A stretch of 64,000 bases of DNA from Seonamhaeicola aphaedonensis (GTDB lineage Bacteria; Bacteroidota; Bacteroidia; Flavobacteriales; Flavobacteriaceae). A model generated the notes under the pieces. The model saw nothing but the letters and a program-made list of their open reading frames with translations, made no database searches and had not been told where the DNA came from. A program made the translations under genes and the position numbers. This document shows, piece by piece, positions 44,109 through 51,862 of this stretch; position 1 is the stretch's first letter, and every line of letters begins with the position of its first letter. The stretch is from contig NZ_QRDX01000003.1 of the NCBI RefSeq assembly GCF_003386195.1, forward strand, positions 310,001 through 374,000, given 5' to 3'.

Positions 44109-44744
44109 TTAGCTAATAAGTTTCATTTTAACAGCCTTAATGATAAGTTCTGCAGTGTTTTTAACGTTAAGTTTCTTTAAGATGTTAGCCCGATGCGTCT
44201 CTATAGTTCTTGAGCTAACATAAAGCTCTGCAGCAATTTCCTTAGTTGTGTTTCCTTTTGAGATTAACAGTAAAACCTCTGCTTCTTTTTTGGAAAGTAT
44301 GTCTTCACTAACAGTGTTCTCAGACATGTAGTCAATCATTTTCTCAGATATATTGGGAGAAAAATACTTTTTATCTTCACTAACTATACGAACTACTTTT
44401 ACAAGCTCCTCTTGATCAGTATTTTTTAATAAATAACTAAAAGCCCCCATTTTTGCACATTTGGCTATATAATTTCCATCGTCATGCATAGAAATGATGA
44501 TAGGCTTAACATTGGTATTTACACTCTTGAGTTTATTGAGGGCTTCAAACCCATCCATGTTGGGCATAGTAATATCCAGAAGAACAATGTCTATATCTGG
44601 ATGGGTTTTAACAAACTTAATTAACTCCTCTCCATCACTAACACATTGTACAACCTCAATATCCTCGTGCCTTTTTAGTAGTTCTTTTAAACCATTTCTA
44701 AAAAGCTCATGATCATCTGCTATTACTAATTTAATTGTTTTCAT
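44109..44744 (-). CDS. NarL/FixJ-family response regulator
   Basis: A 211-residue protein with a receiver domain (acidic pair D10/D11, phosphoacceptor D57 in IVLLDITMPNMDG, Lys near 109). The LuxR-type DNA-binding domain (about 145-205) shows LSKKEAEVLLLISKGNTTKEIA and SSRTIETHRANILKKL. It forms a two-component system with the histidine kinase whose stop lies 1 bp upstream of its ATG. Targets are unknown. Confidence 0.95.
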   Translation of the reverse strand: MKTIKLVIADDHELFRNGLKELLKRHEDIEVVQCVSDGEELIKFVKTHPDIDIVLLDITMPNMDGFEALNKLKSVNTNVKPIIISMHDDGNYIAKCAKMGAFSYLLKNTDQEELVKVVRIVSEDKKYFSPNISEKMIDYMSENTVSEDILSKKEAEVLLLISKGNTTKEIAAELYVSSRTIETHRANILKKLNVKNTAELIIKAVKMKLIS

Positions 44745-44745
44745 G

Positions 44746-46350
44746 CTATATGGGTAATTCTATGTCAAAAGTAGTACTCCCTGGTTTAGATTGCATTTGA
44801 ATTTTTCCATTACAAATTTCAACTCGTTCTTTTATGTTAATGATGCCAGAACCCAAGGATACATGATCTTCATTAAAACCCAGTCCATCGTCAAAATAAA
44901 ACAATGATACAAAATCATCAAACTCAGACAATGTAATTCTGATATTTTTGGCTTTGGCATGTTTTAAGGTATTATTAACTAGTTCTTGAGTTATTCTAAA
45001 AATATGAATTTCTTGATTTTTAGTAATATTACTGTTTGCTGGTTTCAAAAGGTCTTCGAAAATAATTGAGATTCCAGAGGCTTTTTTGATGTCTCTTGTA
45101 AAGTTAGTAAGTGCAGCGCCTACACCAAAATCATCCATTATTGAAGGAGATAAGGCATTAGACATAATTCTAATTTCAGAAATAGTATTATCTATTATTT
45201 TTCCCATTTCTAAACGTAAATCTTTATCATCTACATGGTTATCTATGTAAAACTTTAAGGATGTTAATAATGGTCCCAAACCGTCGTGGAGTTCTCTAGA
45301 AAGTCGTTGTCTTTCGTTTTCTAAACCTTCCACCAATTGTCGTTTGTTATTTATACGGCTTATATGCTCATTATTTCTAAACTCTAAAAGCTTGTCTCTC
45401 ATTTTAAGTAAACTCTTTCCTAAAACATCCTTTTTACTTTTAGGAGTATACTGTGTGTTTAAGTTCATACTACCTATCTCTTTCGAAAAATTTACAGCAC
45501 CTTGAAGGGATTTTTTTAAATCAGCTAATGCTTCAAACATTTCATTTATTTCATTGGAATTTTTAGCAAACTTGCTAATTTCATTATAATTACCCCCTGC
45601 CATTTCCTTTAAACTGTTTTTCATGTTTAAAATAGGTTTGATAATGATTCTAGTTAAAAACAGAGAAATTAAAATAACAATTACAATAACTAAAAACATT
45701 AATACAAAGAGTCTCTTTTTTAGGCTTTTTAATGGTGCCTCTACTTCATCCTTATCTATTTCTGAAAGAATTACTAGTTTAAGATTCTCTACTGCAATTA
45801 GCCCATAAACACCATAAACGTCAATATTTCTGTAATCTTTGTATAATCCTTTACCCAATTTATTATTTAAAGCATTGGTTACACCTACTGTTTTTACAAC
45901 AATGTTATGTGGTGTAGAATCTTTAAAGAATCGAGACTGGGTTCGCATTCTGTAATCCTCTCCAACCAGATAGGACTCTCCTGTCTCGCCCATTCCGGTG
46001 CGTTCCAACAAAATGTTCATTATTTTTTTATAAGGAATAGTCCTTACGCGACAATCTCCATCACTAGCATCAACTAATCCAATGGTGAATTCACGATTTA
46101 AATCATATTTAGTAAAATCATAGATGCCGGTTTCTAACACTTTATTGGGTAAGCTTAGTTGTAAAGAATCATCATGAAACATATCATCTGATGAACTCCT
46201 AAAACTCTGCCATTCGGCTTTAATCAACTTTTCTACCTGAAGTCTTTTTAAAGTCTTTATAGAATTTAATTGTTGGAGAATTCTATTTGTTAGTACCTCT
46301 GAAAACTGATTATAAAATGTAATGGATAGCACGATTGCTACCAAAAACAC
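44746..46350 (-). CDS. Sensor histidine kinase, HisKA_3 type, with unusual start
   Basis: At least 534 residues. The N-terminal membrane helix is followed by a periplasmic cache-like sensor domain (about 20-210), a second helix (214-236), a HAMP region, a HisKA_3 dimerisation domain with His355 in SRELHDGLGP, and an HATPase with FDDGLGFN. The only usable start in frame is GTG at 46350, which falls inside the first helix. In-frame residues before it (DISLKSHILLIING) look native, yet no ATG, GTG or TTG precedes them before the stop at 46405-46407. A rare ATT or ATC start upstream is therefore possible. Confidence 0.88.
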   Translation of the reverse strand: MFLVAIVLSITFYNQFSEVLTNRILQQLNSIKTLKRLQVEKLIKAEWQSFRSSSDDMFHDDSLQLSLPNKVLETGIYDFTKYDLNREFTIGLVDASDGDCRVRTIPYKKIMNILLERTGMGETGESYLVGEDYRMRTQSRFFKDSTPHNIVVKTVGVTNALNNKLGKGLYKDYRNIDVYGVYGLIAVENLKLVILSEIDKDEVEAPLKSLKKRLFVLMFLVIVIVILISLFLTRIIIKPILNMKNSLKEMAGGNYNEISKFAKNSNEINEMFEALADLKKSLQGAVNFSKEIGSMNLNTQYTPKSKKDVLGKSLLKMRDKLLEFRNNEHISRINNKRQLVEGLENERQRLSRELHDGLGPLLTSLKFYIDNHVDDKDLRLEMGKIIDNTISEIRIMSNALSPSIMDDFGVGAALTNFTRDIKKASGISIIFEDLLKPANSNITKNQEIHIFRITQELVNNTLKHAKAKNIRITLSEFDDFVSLFYFDDGLGFNEDHVSLGSGIINIKERVEICNGKIQMQSKPGSTTFDIELPI

Positions 46351-46426
46351 CAGCCCATTTATAATTAATAATATGTGAGATTTTAAGCTAATATCCTCAA
46401 GGATTTAATGGATTAAACCAATGTTA

Positions 46427-46434
46427 CAAATATA
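46427..46434 (-). promoter_or_regulatory. -7 promoter element for the histidine kinase/response regulator operon
   Basis: It reads TATATTTG on the minus strand. It places the transcript start near 46420, so the kinase start codon must lie between there and 46350. Confidence 0.5.
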
Positions 46435-46451
46435 ATATATAAAGTAATTTT

Positions 46452-47609
46452 TTACTTAAACGGGTGTCTTTCCTCCCATTTTCGCATGGGGTTCATGTAT
46501 TTAACCACACATTTCATAACCGTATTGGCAATAAGATTATTAGTGTGCTTCAAGTACACATACATGGTATTGGGTTTGGCACCAATAGAGCTTTTAATTT
46601 CCATGGCAGTTCTTGCATAAACAATGGTTTTGAAATTATTCTCAATGCCAAAAAAAGCCATATTAAATAGCATATTTAAATACATCTGATGCTTTTGTTG
46701 AAGTACGTTATTGTAACCTAAAAAATAGGTTTCTAGAATGTCGTAATTAAGTATCAAAGAATAAAAACCAACCAATTCATCTTCCAGAAAATAACCATAA
46801 ACTTTAAAGTTGTCTTTAAGTTGCTGTTTTAAACTTAGAAAATGATTCTTAGCTAGTTTAAATGAATTAACTCTGGCGTTGTCTGACACATTTTCATAAA
46901 GTTCATAAAGTTTATCAGAATGTTTTTCTAAGTAGTATTCATCTAATGCTTTGCAAGTTAAATCTGTACTTTTCTTTCTGGCTGTTTTATATCGTCTTCT
47001 ATATTTTTTGTTGAAGTCTGAAACGAAATTATTTGGCGTTTTCCATGTATCAAGAATATTAAATAGCATGTTAGGTTGTACCTGAACTTTGTACAAATTC
47101 TGCTTCTCAAAAAAAGAGGTACTCTGATGAATAGTATCTGTTTCAAAATAATCCTTAAAAACTATAATTCTAATGTTTTTATTAAAGGTTTGTTTTATTT
47201 CAATGGTTAAATCCGTAATGACTTTTTGAATTGTTCCTAAGAAATCATCTTGAGGAATTTTTTCAGAATTAAAATAAATACCGTGTTGTCCTGTATGCAT
47301 CAAATTACCAACCACTAAAGCATTACCTCGTACAAATTTAGATACTAACTGTTTGCCTATTTGTTTTAAATAATTGTTTGAAGTACGTCTAAAAACATCA
47401 TCTAAATACATTTGAACCCGCTGAATAATGGTAATACCTACCAACGTCTCAGATTCAAAGACACCAATAAAATAGGAGTTAATGTTATTGGGTGATGAAA
47501 CCTCTAATGCTTTTAAAAAAGGTGTTTTTAAAAATAAGTCCCTAACTGGTAAGTCATCCCATTCCGATGGAATTTCAGAAACATTTCGATATATTTTATA
47601 TGTTATCAA
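46452..47609 (-). CDS. GNAT-like acyltransferase (BioF2/FemAB-like)
   Basis: A 385-residue protein with a TTG start at 47607-47609; no nearby ATG is in frame. The C-terminal half has a GNAT-type fold, with VYGYFLEDELVGFYSLILN then TYFLGYN and YLNMLFNMAFFGIE. The N-terminal half (TPFLKALEVSS, SYFIGVFESETLVGI) is of the same kind, giving the double-GNAT plan of FemAB/peptidogalycan-type proteins. The substrate is unknown. A terminator for the upstream gene ends just before it. Confidence 0.7.
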   Translation of the reverse strand: MITYKIYRNVSEIPSEWDDLPVRDLFLKTPFLKALEVSSPNNINSYFIGVFESETLVGITIIQRVQMYLDDVFRRTSNNYLKQIGKQLVSKFVRGNALVVGNLMHTGQHGIYFNSEKIPQDDFLGTIQKVITDLTIEIKQTFNKNIRIIVFKDYFETDTIHQSTSFFEKQNLYKVQVQPNMLFNILDTWKTPNNFVSDFNKKYRRRYKTARKKSTDLTCKALDEYYLEKHSDKLYELYENVSDNARVNSFKLAKNHFLSLKQQLKDNFKVYGYFLEDELVGFYSLILNYDILETYFLGYNNVLQQKHQMYLNMLFNMAFFGIENNFKTIVYARTAMEIKSSIGAKPNTMYVYLKHTNNLIANTVMKCVVKYMNPMRKWEERHPFK

Positions 47610-47612
47610 TAG

Positions 47613-47650
47613 TAAAGAAAAAGACCGAAGTTAATCACCTCAGTCTTTGT
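47613..47650 (-). terminator. Rho-independent terminator for the DUF1761 gene
   Basis: On the minus strand AAAGACTGAGGT pairs with ACTTCGGTCTTT (two G-U pairs), followed by a T-rich tract. Confidence 0.8.
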
Positions 47651-47672
47651 TTATGTTAAAAATACAAAAATA

Positions 47673-48155
47673 TTATACCCATCCACAAATAATTGCACCC
47701 ATAACAGCCATAGTTACTACCCAATACCCCGTGTTAATGAGAATGTATTTAGCGCTTTTTCGCTCAAATAACGCATTCGTACCTAAAATTGGAAGTGCAA
47801 CAAAAATACCTGCAAGTACACCATGAAAAGCCCCATGTTTAAAAGTTCTAAACTCGTTGGCATACTCTGCCATAAAAGCCTCATAAGAAGGTTGAACTCC
47901 TAATTCTCCTTGTGCTAAACTAAACGCTCCCATTTGGTGAATAACCATTGGCATTATTGACATAGCAAGTAGGATAGCAAAAATAAATGCCATAATAAAG
48001 ATTTTAGCCATATTGGCGCCTTTTATCTTTTCTTCACTCATGTCTGCTGCTTTCATCCAAGCAGTTCCAAATACTTTTGGATTATACCAAATAAACCCTA
48101 CAACAAGGGCAGAAATAGCAGCCGCAAGGATTGCTAGAAAATTCATTGATTCCAT
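47673..48155 (-). CDS. DUF1761-family membrane protein
   Basis: A 160-residue protein with four predicted membrane helices (about 5-24, 50-72, 108-128, 137-157). It begins MNFLAILAAAISALVVGFIWYNPKVFG, whose FIWY-(N/S)P element is typical of DUF1761. Function is unknown. It is monocistronic with its own terminator. Confidence 0.85.
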   Translation of the reverse strand: MESMNFLAILAAAISALVVGFIWYNPKVFGTAWMKAADMSEEKIKGANMAKIFIMAFIFAILLAMSIMPMVIHQMGAFSLAQGELGVQPSYEAFMAEYANEFRTFKHGAFHGVLAGIFVALPILGTNALFERKSAKYILINTGYWVVTMAVMGAIICGWV

Positions 48156-48233
48156 GATGATATTTTTTTAGTTAGATATTAAATATAGCTAAAAATATAA
48201 TATAGAATATTTTATTTGTTAAATGATGTAGTA

Positions 48234-50255
48234 TTAAAGTGACTGAACCTCAGCCACTAAAAGGTCATTTTTATCTTCTAAAGCCTTTGCTATAAAGCTA
48301 TTTATAGTTTCGTTTTTTTGTAAACCATTATTAAGCAAAACACCTAATGCTAGTGCTGTTGCAATGCGTGTTCCCACCTTTTTAGCGGCAGTATCAAAAA
48401 GCGGTTCTAGGTCTTCGTAAGTCACATCTTTTGCAAGTTCTAATATTTCAGCCTTAACCTTTTGTTGTTTAGCCTCTGGCAAATTAGTGTACTTCTTTCC
48501 TAATTGTTTAATAACATCAATTGGTTTACGTTGTTGCTGAGGTTTTGGCTGATTTTTAATATTATCTTGAGGCTTATTTAAACTGTGCTCAGTACTAGTC
48601 TTTTTAGCCCAAGTATCTCGCAATCCAACCGTTTTATTGAATATTAAATGTTCTGAATTTGAATCATCATCAACATTAAAATATCCCAAGCGTTGAAACT
48701 GGAACCTATCTCCTACTTTAGCTTCAGCTAAACTTGGTTCTACATATGCTTTTAAGGTTTTCAAGGAATTTGGATTTATAAATTCCATGAAGTCTTTATC
48801 CTGATGTCCATCTGGAGATTCATCCATAAAGAGTCTGTCATATTCCCTAACTTCAGCTTTAAGAGCATGGGCAATAGACACCCAATGTAAGGTTCCTTTA
48901 ACACGTCTTGCTGTATCTTTAGAATATGTGCAATGAATCTCGGTGATATTGCCATCTGTATCTTTTACAACACTTTCAGCCTTGATAATGTAGGCATTTT
49001 TTAACCGAACCTCACCCCCTAATTTCAATCTAAAAAACTTACTACTTGCTTCTTCTTTGAAATCTTCTTTTTCAATATAGAGTTCTCTTGAAAATGGCAC
49101 TTTTCTATAACCTGCCGATTCATCTTCAGGATTGTTTTCAGCATCTAACCATTCTACCTTGTCCTCTGGATAATTAGTGATTACCAATTTTACAGGGTCT
49201 AAAACAGCCATGACTCTTGGCGCTGTTTTATTCAAATCCTCTCGTATACAAAACTCTAAAAGAGACACATCTATAACATTATCACGTTTAGCAACCCCAA
49301 CAGTTTCAACAAACTTTCGTAAAGCATTTGGTGTATAGCCTCTTCTTCGTAAACCCGAAATAGTTGGCATTCTGGGGTCATCCCATCCATTAACCACGCC
49401 ATCATTAACAAGTTGTAATAACTTGCGCTTACTCATAATGGTATAGCTTAAGTTTAATCGTGCAAACTCGCGTTGTTTTGGAGGCAATGGTAAGATCTCT
49501 TTACTGTATTCGTACACAATGTCCCTAAACCAATTATACAGTTTTCTGTGCGGTTTAAATTCCAAAGAACATAATGAATGTGAAATCTGCTCAATGTAGT
49601 CGCTTTCACCATGTGTCCAATCATACATTGGGTAAATACACCAATCATTTCCAGTTCTGTGGTGATGGGCATACATGATGCGATACATAATAGGGTCGCG
49701 CATTAACATATTAGGGTCTTCCATATCAATTTTGGCTCGCAATACATGTGTTCCTGCCTCAAATTCTCCATTCTTCATTCGTGTGAACAAATCAAGATTT
49801 TCAGCAATACTTCTATCTCTATAGGGACTACTGGTACCAACTTGAGTAGGGGTTCCCTTTTGTTCTGCCATGGCTTCACTTGTCTGTGAATCTACATAGG
49901 CCTTTCCATCTTTAATCATTTGAATGGCCCAGTCATAGAGTTGCTGAAAATAATCTGAAGAATACAATTCCTTGTCCCACGAATAACCTAACCAAGCTAC
50001 ATCACGCTTTATAGCGTCTACATACTCTTGTTCTTCTTTAGAGGGGTTCGTGTCATCAAACCTCAGGTTTACTGGAGCATTATACTTTTCACCCAAACCA
50101 AAACTAATCCCAATTGCTTTAGTATGACCAATATGTAAATAACCATTGGGTTCTGGAGGAAACCTGAACCGCAAACTACTTTTAGGCATTCCATTGGTTA
50201 AATCTTCTTCTATAATTTGCTCAATAAAATTAAGCGGTTTTCTTTCTTCAGACAT
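48234..50255 (-). CDS. glnS: Glutaminyl-tRNA synthetase with C-terminal extension
   Basis: Charges tRNA-Gln. 673 residues from the ATG at 50253-50255; an upstream ATG at 50303 lies before the -7 element and is rejected. HIGH motif FPPEPNGYLHIGHTKAI and the KMSKS-like IMSKRKL are present. After about residue 550 come a Gln/Lys/Pro-rich linker and about 95 residues (KPIDVIKQLGKKYTNLPEAK to the end) resembling a YqeY/GatB-type tail that contacts tRNA. E. coli GlnS lacks this (554 residues). Confidence 0.96.
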   Translation of the reverse strand: MSEERKPLNFIEQIIEEDLTNGMPKSSLRFRFPPEPNGYLHIGHTKAIGISFGLGEKYNAPVNLRFDDTNPSKEEQEYVDAIKRDVAWLGYSWDKELYSSDYFQQLYDWAIQMIKDGKAYVDSQTSEAMAEQKGTPTQVGTSSPYRDRSIAENLDLFTRMKNGEFEAGTHVLRAKIDMEDPNMLMRDPIMYRIMYAHHHRTGNDWCIYPMYDWTHGESDYIEQISHSLCSLEFKPHRKLYNWFRDIVYEYSKEILPLPPKQREFARLNLSYTIMSKRKLLQLVNDGVVNGWDDPRMPTISGLRRRGYTPNALRKFVETVGVAKRDNVIDVSLLEFCIREDLNKTAPRVMAVLDPVKLVITNYPEDKVEWLDAENNPEDESAGYRKVPFSRELYIEKEDFKEEASSKFFRLKLGGEVRLKNAYIIKAESVVKDTDGNITEIHCTYSKDTARRVKGTLHWVSIAHALKAEVREYDRLFMDESPDGHQDKDFMEFINPNSLKTLKAYVEPSLAEAKVGDRFQFQRLGYFNVDDDSNSEHLIFNKTVGLRDTWAKKTSTEHSLNKPQDNIKNQPKPQQQRKPIDVIKQLGKKYTNLPEAKQQKVKAEILELAKDVTYEDLEPLFDTAAKKVGTRIATALALGVLLNNGLQKNETINSFIAKALEDKNDLLVAEVQSL

Positions 50256-50284
50256 TTTCTGAGGTATTTCAACTAAATAAGCCC

Positions 50285-50292
50285 CAAAATTA
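50285..50292 (-). promoter_or_regulatory. -7 promoter element for glnS
   Basis: It reads TAATTTTG on the minus strand, 29 bp before the chosen ATG. Confidence 0.5.
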
Positions 50293-50335
50293 AGGAAAAT
50301 CAACCTATTTTAGCCCAATAACTTTAGAAACAATA

Positions 50336-50704
50336 ATGGGAACAATAAAAGTTGAAAACATAAAAGTTTACGCTTACCACGGGTGCTTAAAAGAAGAAAC
50401 AAAAATAGGTAGTGATTACAGGGTTGATTTAGAGGTAAAAGCAGATTTAATAACCTCTGCAATGTCTGATGAGCTTATGGATACGGTTGATTATGTGTTT
50501 TTAAATCGCATCATAAAAGAAGAAATGGCTATTCCATCAAAACTTCTAGAAACTGTTGCAAAACGTATTTTAGATAGAATATTTTCTGAAGATACCATGG
50601 TAAAAAAAGCAACGGTTTGGGTTAGTAAAACAAACCCTCCTATTGGCGGTGATGTGGAGAGTGTAACGATAAAAATGACTGACAGACGTAAAAAGCAGTT
50701 TTAA
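50336..50704 (+). CDS. folB: Dihydroneopterin aldolase
   Basis: Folate biosynthesis enzyme converting dihydroneopterin to 6-hydroxymethyl-dihydropterin. The 122-residue protein has VENIKVYAYHGCLKEE (the conserved hydrophobic-AYHG segment), TVDYVFLNRII, ETVAKRILDRIF and VWVSKTNPPIGG with the Lys-Thr-x-Pro site. It is divergent from glnS and 45 bp before tRNA-Cys. Confidence 0.96.
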   Translation: MGTIKVENIKVYAYHGCLKEETKIGSDYRVDLEVKADLITSAMSDELMDTVDYVFLNRIIKEEMAIPSKLLETVAKRILDRIFSEDTMVKKATVWVSKTNPPIGGDVESVTIKMTDRRKKQF

Positions 50705-50728
50705 ATAAGAAAAAGTTATAAATTTTTT

Positions 50729-50736
50729 TACATTTG
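50729..50736 (+). promoter_or_regulatory. -7 promoter element for tRNA-Cys
   Basis: TACATTTG lies 13 bp before the mature 5' end of the tRNA. Confidence 0.55.
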
Positions 50737-50749
50737 CACCTAAGGTAAG

Positions 50750-50821
50750 GGCGTCATGGCCGAGTGGCTTAGGCACAGGTCTGCAAAACCTGGTACAGCG
50801 GTTCGAATCCGCTTGACGCCT
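50750..50821 (+). tRNA. tRNA-Cys (anticodon GCA)
   Basis: The cloverleaf is complete: acceptor GGCGTCA (50750-50756) with TGACGCC (50814-50820), D-arm, anticodon loop CTGCAAA with GCA at 50783-50785, and T-loop GTTCGAATC. The discriminator base at 50821 is T (U73), the identity base for tRNA-Cys. CCA is not encoded. Confidence 0.97.
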
Positions 50822-50824
50822 CTC

Positions 50825-50858
50825 AAGAGAGATACTTTTTCTAAGTATCTCTTTTTTC
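50825..50858 (+). terminator. Rho-independent terminator after tRNA-Cys
   Basis: AGAGATACTT pairs with AAGTATCTCT and is followed by a T-run. Confidence 0.9.
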
Positions 50859-50934
50859 TTTTAAAAATTTAGTAAGCCATATTTTTATAAAACTCCTTCA
50901 ACAAACAAAAATAATGCTTGTTAAACATTTTCCA

Positions 50935-51630
50935 TTAATCTGGTAGTTTTTCTTTTATAGGGCTTATCTGCTCCAACTTTTCTTTATTCTTCTCATAAGC
51001 TTCAGGAAACAATCCCTGAATCAATAGCAGCACCCCAAAACCTAGAACAACTAAAGCCACTATTTTTTTGGTTTTATAAATTAGGCGTGGGGATAATTTA
51101 TTCTTAATTCTTTTGGCTACTAATATTTTAGCGATATCAACCAATAAATACGTGGCTAGAATAGTTCCCAAAAAAACTAAAACACCATGCTCTGAGGTTG
51201 TTAAAGTATTTGCTAAAGCTATAAAAACAACCCAACCAATAAGCACACCTATATTAATGAAATTGAGTAAAAAACCCTTTACAAACAATCTGCCGTAGCC
51301 TTTTTTAAATTCAACAGCATGATATTCTCTAACAATATCCCTAAACGATTTTGAGGTTTTTATAAATGAGATAATCCCATAAGCAATGAGTAAAGCCCCT
51401 CCAAAAATTAAAAAATTTGGGTCTCCCTTTACCCTATCCAACAGTCTATTGGTACTAAAAAAAGCAACTAGAATAAAGATGATATCTGCCAAAATAACGC
51501 CTAAATCAAAAATCAGGGCGCTTCTAAACCCTTTGGTAGCACCTGTTTCTAACAGTACAAAAAACACTGGGCCAATGGTAAATGCTAGAACAATTCCGAA
51601 AGGAATCGCTGTTAAAATATCATCAAACAT
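50935..51630 (-). CDS. LysE/RhtB-family exporter
   Basis: A 231-residue protein with six predicted membrane helices and the LysE start FGIVLAFTIGPVFFVLLETGATKGFRSAL. Members export amino acids or related metabolites. The tail is charged and ends LEQISPIKEKLPD. It is monocistronic, convergent with the tRNA and divergent from the PUL regulator. Confidence 0.9.
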   Translation of the reverse strand: MFDDILTAIPFGIVLAFTIGPVFFVLLETGATKGFRSALIFDLGVILADIIFILVAFFSTNRLLDRVKGDPNFLIFGGALLIAYGIISFIKTSKSFRDIVREYHAVEFKKGYGRLFVKGFLLNFINIGVLIGWVVFIALANTLTTSEHGVLVFLGTILATYLLVDIAKILVAKRIKNKLSPRLIYKTKKIVALVVLGFGVLLLIQGLFPEAYEKNKEKLEQISPIKEKLPD

Positions 51631-51816
51631 AATTTCTTTGAAGCTTTATTCAATACAAAATAAAGAAATAAAACTAATTATTATATCCAATGGATGTATT
51701 AAATAGAATTGTATTTCTGAGTAGCAAATTACTTTATATAGCTTATAAAATAATAGTCAATTTTCACCCATACAATATTTCTATTTAATAAAAGTAAATA
51801 CCTATTTTTAAGTATT

Positions 51817-51838
51817 TTGTAGTATATTGTATCTACAA
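51817..51838. promoter_or_regulatory. Inverted repeat upstream of the PUL regulator
   Basis: TTGTAG (51817-51822) and CTACAA (51833-51838) form a 6-bp inverted pair with a 10-bp spacer, 25 bp before the regulator start. This could be an operator or leader hairpin. Short inverted repeats are frequent in AT-rich DNA. Confidence 0.25.
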
Positions 51839-51862
51839 CAAGTCTGTATAGTTATAATTTAG

